NCBI GenBank assembly: GCA_009763385.1
Contig: CM019826.1
Coordinates: 97,510,848 to 97,574,847 of the forward strand
Reading direction: 5' to 3'
DNA from: Coix lacryma-jobi var. lacryma-jobi
Taxonomy: Eukaryota > Streptophyta > Magnoliopsida > Poales > Poaceae
Length of the DNA: 64,000 nucleotides
Below are positions 56,295 to 64,000 of this stretch, piece by piece. The notes under the pieces were generated by a model. The model searched no databases, had not been told where the DNA came from, and saw only the letters and a program-made list of their open reading frames with translations. Position 1 is the stretch's first letter, and each line of letters opens with the position of its first letter. The position numbers and the translations under genes were made by a program.

Positions 56295-57477
56295 CAAACC
56301 ATGAGGCCTATATGGCTCTGGGACTGGCTAAGTAATTAGTTTCCTCCATGTTGAGGGCTTACATGGGGTCACATTTGTGGCACAAGAGGCGGCTTCTGCG
56401 GTGGTGTGTATATCCACCGTTACGGTGAAACCTTAGTGAACGTGTAGAACGGACTTGGAGGAGGCTTTGTAAAGGCCTTGTAGTGCGACCCCGCTGTGCA
56501 CCTTGGTAGTGTTTGGCGTGATGGGAAACGCATGACTCATGGGTAAAGATGTGCGAACTCTGCAGAGTATTAAAACTGATATATCAGCCCTGCTCACGGT
56601 CACGAGCGGGCTTGGACTTCTTCGAGATTAGTTGGTGAGTTGGGACTGGTTCGTTAGGGAAGCCTTATGTGGTCATTGGTCCCATATGACATGGGTACAG
56701 AGGCTTCTTCTACGCGGGTTACTGCTTGGTACGGGAGTGATTCCTAGGCTCGGGCGCAGACCTGGTGTTATTACGGAAGGTAGCTCTCTATGTCGTGACA
56801 TATGGAACTAATACAGATAGGGGGACTCTTCGAGTCGGCCCCGTGGGTGACCTGATGGACTTTAGGTGTGGTTTGCCTGATGGTCTTCAGGTGTGGGTTG
56901 TGCTTGGTGGAAGCCAAGTGTAGTTGCTTGGTGGATTCCATGTGCGGTTTGCTCGGTGGATTCCGAGTGTTCTACTTTTCTACGGTGTCTGTGTCGATAA
57001 CCTAGTAAATAGGTGCATAGGATTAATAGGATTAATAGGATGTGTCACTTTAGGTGCTTGAGTCAAACAAAGTCAGCCTACCTTTGTTATAAGCCTCATA
57101 AGCATATATTTCCTACATTTGCGGAGTACATTTCGATGTACTCACCCTTCCTCTTTGTCCCCACTGCTACCCCACCCAGACGCTGGCGACTACACGTACG
57201 AGGAGCAGGAGTATCCTAAGGACGGTGGCTACGACCCGGACGACTTATACTAGGATGGCGCTACCCCCGGTCGTCTTCATCAGAGTCTTCATTAGAGTCA
57301 GTTGTCATGAGAGTCTGTACTTTTCTTTCAGACCCGAGGGTCATTTATGTAATAAAGTTCGGTATTATTAATAAAGCATTGTTTTGATATTTACTATGAT
57401 GTCGATATATGTATGAAAATTGATCCTGACATACATATATTGTGCTCCAATTTTGTTCTTACAATTGGGGTGTGACA
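56295..57477 (+). repeat. 3' LTR of D, right part
   Basis: Begins with the right TSD of F, continues the D LTR (matching 31349-31383 and 45547-46730) and ends GTGTGACA at 57477, followed by the TSD GGTTC. Confidence 0.9.
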
Positions 57478-57482
57478 GGTTC

Positions 57483-59018
57483 CTATGCGTAACGGTCGAC
57501 GCGTGGCGGCACCGAGAGGCTTGCGTTGCGGGGAAGCTATTGGTGAGGAAGGCGCGGTGGTCGACGTGACGGCGCGCGGCGGCATCCTGGAGCTTGCGTC
57601 GAGGCGAAGCGAAGGATGAGAAGGCGCGTGGCCGTCGGATGAAGAATGACCGACTTGGACGGTTTTACCCCTAGGGGTATTTGGGTCAGTGCTACATGTT
57701 AGGGCGTTTGTGTCATTTGGACGTGCGCCTATATATATGTGAGGGGGCTGGTTAGGGCAGCCTATCCTTGGACGGTGTCTCTCTCATTTTGTGCTTGTGA
57801 GAGAAGGCTAGGGTTAGAGGAGAATTAGCTCTTGTTCTTGAGCTTTTTGTCATCCAAGCTTTGAGTTGCTAGGAGTGGCTTGTAGCCCGACACCGAGTGC
57901 TTAATCAATCATCCATTCCTCTGAATCCAAGGATCAAATTCGTGGTTGAATTCGCGTTTTGAATTTGTTCTTCGCGTTTTTCTTTTCTCCACGTTTTTCC
58001 CTTCACTCGATCTCCCTCTACGCTGCGTCTTTTGCGATTCCGTTTGAATCAACTTGTTCTTTGAAGTGAAAAGAACATTTCCACTGAAGGAATTCATCTC
58101 TACCCTCACGAACAAGTAGATCGGGTCGAAATCATTTTTGTTCTTCTTTCTTCCCCTTTTCTAGTGTTCTTCAGATTTCTCATGGATTAGTTGGGTTGAA
58201 GCGATGATATCCTAGGATTAGCTTCCCAACACGTAGAAGAAGACTTGGGAGAAGTTTAGTTGCATCCCCGTTCGATTTGGTGAAGATCCAATCGATTTTG
58301 GTTTTGTCCCGTGAGGATTTTGGGCATTCTGGACAATGGCAGACTGTCCGCCCCTTGGTGGCGGACTGTCCGGCCATCGGGCTCGGCCTGACCAGAACAA
58401 GCGTAGCGCGCACTGCTCATGGTCATTTTGACCGGCGGACAGTCCGCCGTATAAGGCGCGGATAGTCCGCGAGTCGCGCAGGGAGAGTCCAGCCACGTTG
58501 CAGTTTTTGCAACTTGACCGGCGGACAGTCTGCCAGGGATTTGCGGACAGTCCGCCCCTAGCGCGGACAGTCCGAGATTGAGAGTCCGGACAGTCCGGGA
58601 GTCGGCTGTAGGTTGAGTTTTAGTGTGATTGCTCTTCCGGCTTTTCCGCTTCATTTCCGGACTTCTCGTTTGCTCCTAGAGTTCACCTAGGAACTTCTCT
58701 ACATATCTTTGCTACGAGTTAGCATCGGTATTTGGAGGAATCCCGACGTAGCCCTCTATCTACGTTTGGGAGTGGGTCTTTTAGGCACGATCTTGACTCG
58801 GAGTTTTGAGAGTTTTGGTTTGCTCTCTTGTGTGGTGTCTCACTGTGATCCTAGGGATCATCCACCCTCTTTCCGACGGTCGTGGGCATCACGTTTGAGT
58901 CCGAAGCTTTTGGGGTTGATTTTGTTGGGATAGAGGCCAAAATTTCGAAAGAAATTTTTAGGCTCCCATTCACCCCCCCCCCCTCTGGTCGCCATGCTTT
59001 AGCATTTTCGGTCCTTCA
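57483..59018 (+). repeat. 3' LTR of element B, right part
   Basis: Continues the B 3' LTR after D, matching 8457-10839 without element I. It keeps a 71-bp stretch (57690-57760) missing from the 5' LTR, with TATATATAT at 57730-57738. The palindrome array is at 58338-58599. It ends GGTCCTTCA, followed by TSD GTGTT. Confidence 0.9.
57730..57738 (+). promoter_or_regulatory. Likely TATA box of B, only in the 3' LTR
   Basis: CTATATATATG lies between the hairpin array and the leader-like part of the LTR; the matching place in the 5' LTR (8666) is deleted. Confidence 0.55.
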
Positions 59019-59429
59019 GTGTTTTCAGTGAGCATCAGACGCAGGGCATCGGACGCTCCGTTAACCATCGGACGCGCCGGGGTCTGAGCACCGGATGCTG
59101 AGCTGTTACTGTAGCAGCGTCCGATGGTCATGCAGTAAGGTTCCAGAACTGCTCTGCCAGCGTCCGATGCAGTGACTTGTTCGCTGTTTCGTCCGTAGTT
59201 CGTTCGTCCGACTTTGGATTTGGTTTCCGGCTTTTGCGTTGCACTTCTTGGGTTGTGTAGTATCCCACTGTGCTTCTAGGATGCATCCACCCTACATCTA
59301 GGGTCGTGGATACTAGCAAACCCGTGTCTTGCTTTTGAGGTGACTTTCTGGGACAAGGGCCATCCATTTCACGAGTTGAAATTTGAGGCTCCCATTCACC
59401 CCCTCTCTAGTCGCCAATTCGGTCCTTCA
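59019..59429 (+). repeat. Element J LTR, right part
   Basis: The TSD copy of B (59019-59023), then the rest of the J LTR. Copies of CATCGGACGC near 59047 and 59074 and of its reverse complement GCGTCCGATG near 59118 and 59161 continue the array on the left side (7580-7635). It ends CGGTCCTTCA like B and C. Confidence 0.75.
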
Positions 59430-59731
59430 CTCGTCCCCGGTATCGGTGATCTCGCTGGCGCTCCGCGCTCCTCCGCCGTGCACTAAGTTCGCTAACTTCT
59501 CCCTCCTTTTCTCTCCTCTCTCTCCTCTGACTCTCGGTGAACCATGTGAGTAAGTGATGTTCATGTCAGTTCCTCGTCCCCCACCTCTCCGTCGAATCTA
59601 ATCGGTGTCTGTCTTGTATCCTCCTCTAGCTGGCTCGCCGGCTCGGTTGGCCTCGACAACAACGTCTTCATCCCGGGCACTGGACTCCGGTAGCGCAGGT
59701 TTCCCCTACCCTAACCCTAACCCTAGATTTG
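59430..59731. other. Unassigned sequence, possibly host DNA with an intron-like segment
   Basis: About 300 bp between J and G, GC-rich, with no recognised element. Positions 59546-59629 look like an 84-bp intron (GTGAGTAAGT to CTCCTCTAG). Three telomere-like CCCTAA copies stand near 59709. It may be the edge of a host gene or of another LTR. Confidence 0.35.
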
Positions 59732-61278
59732 TGTTGACGGTCCTTATAGTCAATATTATACCATCAACTATTGCATAAATTAACATGAAATGAACCATAA
59801 AGCATAGTTGTAGGGTTTGCAACTAATAAGTTCCACGAGTTTTGGTGCTCTCACTTGTTTTGTAGGACATCAATATTTCACCATATAAAAGTACCTCAAC
59901 TGATGAACTGGAGTGCACCATTGCGAAAGGCTCATCGAGACGATCGAAACGGACATATCATTTGCTATATTTAGAGTCCCGGATGAAAAGATATTAATTT
60001 CGCAACGAAATCTGCAAAAGAAGGATCTAGAAGACACCAGAAGACACCACGAGGCAGCCCGCCACGTGGGCCCACTAGGCCAGACCGACCGATCTATGGG
60101 CAAGATCGACCGGTCGGCCACAGAGGCCGTTTCACCTCCGCCTTCTGGAACCTTCTTCCACCGCCTCCTATGATGCATCTCCACCGTCCCTGAAGTCGGT
60201 TTGATACAATGGTGGGCGATGAATGTGACGCGGATCGATGACGTGGCAATTCCTTACCCCCTACTCCATTCAGCACTATATAAGAGACCCCAGGGGTGCC
60301 CCCAAGAGCCATCTCCCTCTTCATTATTCATCTCCACATCAGAAACTAGGGTTTCAATGTAGAAGTAGAGGTCCCTCTAGATGAATCTCTTCTAGTTCAT
60401 CTAGATTTAGATCTAGTTTGTCTAGTTCTAGTTCAAGTTGTCTAGTTCTAGTTCAAGTTGTCTAGTTCATCTAGTTGTAATTAGAGATCCAATTAGAAGA
60501 GGAGAAGGAGAGATTAGACAGGAGCTATGCTCTAATTCCAGAGGAGTCTTCAGAGATTTGGTATGCTTTTGTATCTTTTCTTATAAGACTTGTGCTTTAA
60601 TATATTTATCTTCTCTAATTACTTTATGTTTTATTATATGATTAGTATGGTTGTTATATCTTGGCATGGGATCTTTGTTCGTATTGAGTGCTCTAGTTAT
60701 CCTAGGTAATTAGAGTAGTAATCGATAGATTAGACATGGTGTTTAGTCTATAGGTTACCTGAGGTTGCGCTCAATCCCACAGAAAAGTTGTGGTAGCCCC
60801 AGGGGTGGCAGCTCTGTTAGGCCTTTGTAGTCCACCACGTTCGGATTGATGTTTTCGTAGAGCTTTTGGCAGCCTTCTCCCAACTACCTTTCTCCCAGTC
60901 TTCTTCGAGAGTTGGAAAGGACCTGCTGCTCCAAAGTGCCAATATTTATGATAGCTATATCTTTTCATATTTGTTGCCTTAGAACCCAAGTAATAGAGAA
61001 GTATATAGGAACCTTGATCTCTCCCGTTGTCCTCCGACTATAGTTATCATTATGTGCTTTCATTCATTATCATATCATATATCATTCACTCCTGCTTTAG
61101 TCTATTTAGTACTCTGAGTTAGTAGATGCATGATAGTGAATTATCAGATTCTTGACCCTTGCTTCCCTGTGATAAAATATAAATAACGATCCTGGAATAC
61201 TCCCAGTAAAATGCTACGATGGTGTTCTATGCGCTTGCGGAATCTTTCATATTCTATTTGCACTAACAAACGTCAACA
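59732..61278 (+). repeat. 5' LTR of element G
   Basis: 1547 bp, with TGTTGAC and GTCAACA as terminal inverted repeats. A run of short tandem repeats with the word CTAGTTCTAGTTCAAGTTGT lies at about 60386-60478. Confidence 0.8.
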
Positions 61279-61286
61279 AGCATTTT

Positions 61287-61303
61287 TGGCGCCGTTGCCG
61301 GGG
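61287..61303 (+). promoter_or_regulatory. Primer-binding site, element G (tRNA-Asp)
   Basis: TGGCGCCGTTGCCGGGG is complementary to the 3' end of plant tRNA-Asp and sits 8 bp after the LTR end. Confidence 0.88.
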
Positions 61304-63943
61304 AAGCAATTGGTGTAAAGATTTTGATAATGATCTTGATGTCTGCTAATTTAGTGTACCACTATCTTTAGTAGGATTACCCCTTGTTCTGTTGAGTGTG
61401 GAATAGACAGGACATCAAATGCCGTTTCGACCTTATGGCAAGCTTCCACAAGAATGAAGAACCCAGGGTGCCTGAACATTCAAGATCCATCATTAATTCT
61501 GGAACCCTGCCATCTCACAGGTTTGTGTATACATATATATTATTCTAACCATGTGTAGATTGGAGAAAAGGTCGCCATCACAACAATTCAACTCTCATCT
61601 CATGTGACGGATAGTTACGCTGTGCCACTCACAAGTCCCAGTTGTGAGTCATGGTAAGTATGATCAAGGTGAGACAGTCTTGCTCATAGACTTTACTTTA
61701 TGAGTAGTTATCTTTTTAATTTTTTTCATACCACTGCATGTTTACTTTGAATCATCCTTGCAACCATTCCATTTAGTTAGGTTTTCTTTTATCAAATCCA
61801 CATCATGTTTAGTTCCTTATTTGCATTCATGTCATCCACATCTAAAAAAGAAAGAAACAATATTCCTCACTGTGATCATACTATGTCATCTCTTTTTGAA
61901 TAAATCTCTGTTATGCTTTCATGCTACCTTTGTTTACCATAGTATGTTTTGGTTTGGAAGTACTAGCTATGCTTCTAAAGGTTTTTAAATTAAGCATGGT
62001 GCTTAGGTTCAAATACCTTCCTTAATCCAATTAGACATGGAGTCTAGTTTGATTATTGATCTAAAATTAGCTTGTGTAGACATTGGATATTTTGTTGGAC
62101 TAGCCCCTACAGAAAACTCTCAAATACAATTTGGGAAAGTCCTGAGATGAATTCACATCAGAGATGAAGCAAAGCATATGATGAATTGCACAAAGAAGAC
62201 TCAGCTCATTCATCATGGATGAAAGAACTGTGAGTATTAAAGTTTATTTAAGTCTATCTTCTACTCCAAGTTATCTTTTGCCTTGAACCATGTTAAAATG
62301 CAGCCAACACATAAAATACTAGTCTATGCTAAAGTAATCCTAAAATCATCTTTTCATTAGCATGGATGAATAACACATAAGTTGTGGATAACAACCCATG
62401 TTTCAAATTCAGTGCAATCCTTTGGGTACATGTCCACTAATATTTTGTAGGAGATGAGATTTGCTTGTTCATGGTGTGAACTTAAAAGATCCAAAACCCA
62501 ACCCGTGGATAGACAAAACTCATCATCAGACAAGTCACTAGTGAAGTCGTAGGCAGCCAAGCTTTGAGCAATCCCAAGGCCTAAGCCAGGACACTGATGA
62601 CGAGCAGGATACAACTCACCCCGTATGGGTCAATCTATGAATACGTTCATCATTGTTGAAGACATCAACACCGACACCAACAACAAATATCAGGGTGACG
62701 ATATGCCACTACATTATAACATGCATCTGTGTCATCCAAAGGAAGTTTGTTGGTGGTTCACTATGAAGACAAGCAGTGGAAGTTCTCCTCACTACTAATC
62801 AATGCAACACAAGAGCTAGTTTGGGGGACGAGGTGGTACGACTTCAACAACAACAAGGTCTACAAATTCAACACATGAACATGTTGTTGAACAAATTTGG
62901 GCATCCACCTACTTCACAAGCCAGCTTGGGGGAGACACAATTTCGTTGTCTAGATTTGTTTAATGATCAAGGGTAGGAAGGAGAAATCCAGCTTCAAGAC
63001 ACTTTGACCTCCTTCTCACCACTTTGATCAGTACAAGCGACTAGATGCTGCCCCAGCCAAGAAGAAGAATATGATCCATCACTCATTCTTGAAAGATCGT
63101 TCTTGAACACCACCAATGTTGTCATCTATGTCAGAACTGGAGACGTCCACTTTTGGATCTTTGATCAAAAGGCGCTGCTTATTTAACAACTACACCACAT
63201 ATGAGCAGTCGAAGAAAACCAATAAAAGATGTTGACTTAACCGACAAAGGAAGAACCAACTGCCAGGAATTGAGGGTTACATCATGAAGGATGAAGCCAC
63301 TGCACTGCAAGAATTCAGAGATGGAGAGATAGTACCCGAGGCTAAAAATCAAGAGAATAGTTGACCAAGTCTCCATCATCTAGACCTGTTGAGAACAAGA
63401 CTCAGCCGATCCACTATGAGATAGGTAAGAGAAGACAAGCCATTCATGAACAACAACTAGCTAGACAAGAGAATCTTCCACAAGGTGGATCGACACGATC
63501 ACTCTTCAATGATAAAGCAACATTTCAAGGTAAGTGACCATCACTTTAAAAGCTTCTCCTTGTTTCTGGTCTGCGTATACATAAAGAACCAAACATGTTT
63601 AAGTTGCGCCTCACTTGATCCAACCTAATCAACTCACCATGTTCAGTTCTTTACTCTTTGTTCTTAGCTTTACTCTCTTGAATCTCACTATCTTAATTAA
63701 ATGAGCTAAAATGTTGTGCATCCAACCTTTGGAAGATGATATATCACAATCATCAACACATTATGCATAGATTATCCTTCCTTGGATTAAGTAATCTGAT
63801 ATGTTAAATATTTTAAGATGCTACTTTCATGCTCATCTTCTGATCCTATCACTCATGTTAAGTTTGAATAGAACACATAAACAACAAGTTTATCTTGTGC
63901 AATGTGCATAAGGTTAGAGAGGAATGAACAAAACTTTTGGTTC
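61304..63943 (+). other. Internal region of element G
   Basis: No frame longer than about 85 codons. A short glutamine-rich frame (62776-62976) and an open stretch near 63388-63530 could be remnants of a protein, but no domain is recognisable. Confidence 0.5.
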
Positions 63944-64000
63944 TGTTGGTGTTTTTCCACCAACAGATCCCATGCACTTGATCTCTACCTTGTCTTTATG
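63944..64000 (+). repeat. Possible start of another LTR
   Basis: TGTTGGTG and CACCAACA form a hairpin at the start of what could be an LTR of the same broad type as F and G. Only 57 bp are visible. Confidence 0.35.

Larger units (their letters stand above)
17184..57477 (+). mobile_element. Element D: Tekay/Del-type chromovirus, decayed, split by C, E and F
   Basis: TSD GGTTC lies at 17179-17183 and 57478-57482. The 5' LTR is in three pieces (17184-17768, 29399-31383, 45547-46730), about 3.76 kb in total. The internal region is 46731-51770. The 3' LTR is in two pieces (51771-54315, 56300-57477), about 3.72 kb. The element encodes gag, protease, reverse transcriptase, RNase H, integrase and a C-terminal chromodomain. 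Four in-frame amber codons and one frameshift break it. There is no H3-like extra ORF; only 365 bp separate PBS and gag. Confidence 0.92.
7662..59018 (+). mobile_element. Element B: non-autonomous SIRE/Maximus-type copia retrotransposon, split by nested insertions
   Basis: The 5' LTR is 7662-10839, the internal region 10840-16422, and the 3' LTR 16423-17183 plus 57483-59018. The outer TSD GTGTT is perfect on both sides. The LTR starts TGAGAACATA and ends GGTCCTTCA, followed by the PBS. The internal region codes for one gag-derived protein and keeps only short remnants of pol, so it could not move alone. Leader, 3' non-coding region, PPT and LTR tail resemble element C, a plausible autonomous partner type. 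Nested inside are I (in the 5' LTR) and D (in the 3' LTR, itself carrying C, E and F). Confidence 0.9.
59732..64000 (+). mobile_element. Element G: gypsy-type element with tRNA-Asp PBS, cut by window end
   Basis: The LTR 59732-61278 starts TGTTGACGG and ends CGTCAACA. The PBS TGGCGCCGTTGCCGGGG starts eight bases later. PBS type and LTR start suggest the Tat/Athila branch. No gag or pol motif was recognised in the 2.6 kb of internal sequence seen, so it may be non-autonomous. Confidence 0.75.

Noticed and set aside
59438..59448. GGTATCGG after the J LTR as a primer-binding site
   Set aside because: Only 8 of 12 bases match, the spacing is wrong and no leader or gag follows.
59709..59726. Telomere-like CCCTAA copies
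   Set aside because: Only three copies; common in 5' untranslated regions and not evidence of a chromosome end.
62776..62976. Glutamine-rich frame in element G as a gene
   Set aside because: 66 codons, no recognisable domain, in sequence otherwise full of stops.

Overview
This window is repetitive nuclear DNA from a grass (Poaceae). A panicoid such as sorghum, sugarcane, Miscanthus, Coix or maize is my guess from the element types, but nothing here fixes the species. No intact host gene, tRNA, rRNA or CRISPR array is visible. Nearly everything is nested LTR retrotransposons, and the nesting can be resolved from LTR ends and 5-bp target-site duplications (TSDs).

Layout. Element A, minus strand, 1-6675, cut by the window edge: a Tekay/Del-like gypsy element with a 4.4-kb 5' LTR, an extra ORF and the start of gag. 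It sits inside the LTR of copia element J (6676-7661, resuming 59024-59429). J is also split by element B (7662-59018, TSD GTGTT), a non-autonomous SIRE/Maximus-type copia element. The 5' LTR of B holds element I, a 917-bp solo-LTR-like insertion (9597-10513, TSD CCTAG). The 3' LTR of B is split by element D (17184-57477, TSD GGTTC), a decayed chromovirus. The 5' LTR of D was hit by copia element C (17769-29393, TSD CTCCT) and by chromovirus E, minus strand (31384-45541, TSD CTGGC). The 3' LTR of D was hit by element F (54316-56294, TSD CAAAC). Right of J lie about 300 bp of unassigned DNA, then element G from 59732, whose primer-binding site matches tRNA-Asp, and possibly the first bases of another LTR at 63944.

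Coding content. E is nearly intact: one long gag-pol frame broken by a single amber codon between integrase and chromodomain, with LTRs that are almost identical by eye. C and D carry complete but broken sets of gag, protease, integrase, reverse transcriptase and RNase H. B keeps a gag-derived CxxC/coiled-coil/CCHC protein and small remnants of pol, so it probably depended on a C-like partner.

Most notable observation. The extra ORF between the 5' LTR and gag of E, and its decayed counterpart in A, begins with a close copy of the histone H3 N-terminal tail, aligned from the initiator methionine and including the K4 and K9 positions. No histone fold follows. In E a coiled coil and a strongly acidic C-terminus follow instead. 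The same elements belong to the lineage whose integrase ends in a chromodomain. Other structural signals are two separate arrays of covarying hairpins in copia elements J, B and C, an apparent GC-AG intron in the gag of D, and repeated PBS capture at the end of F.
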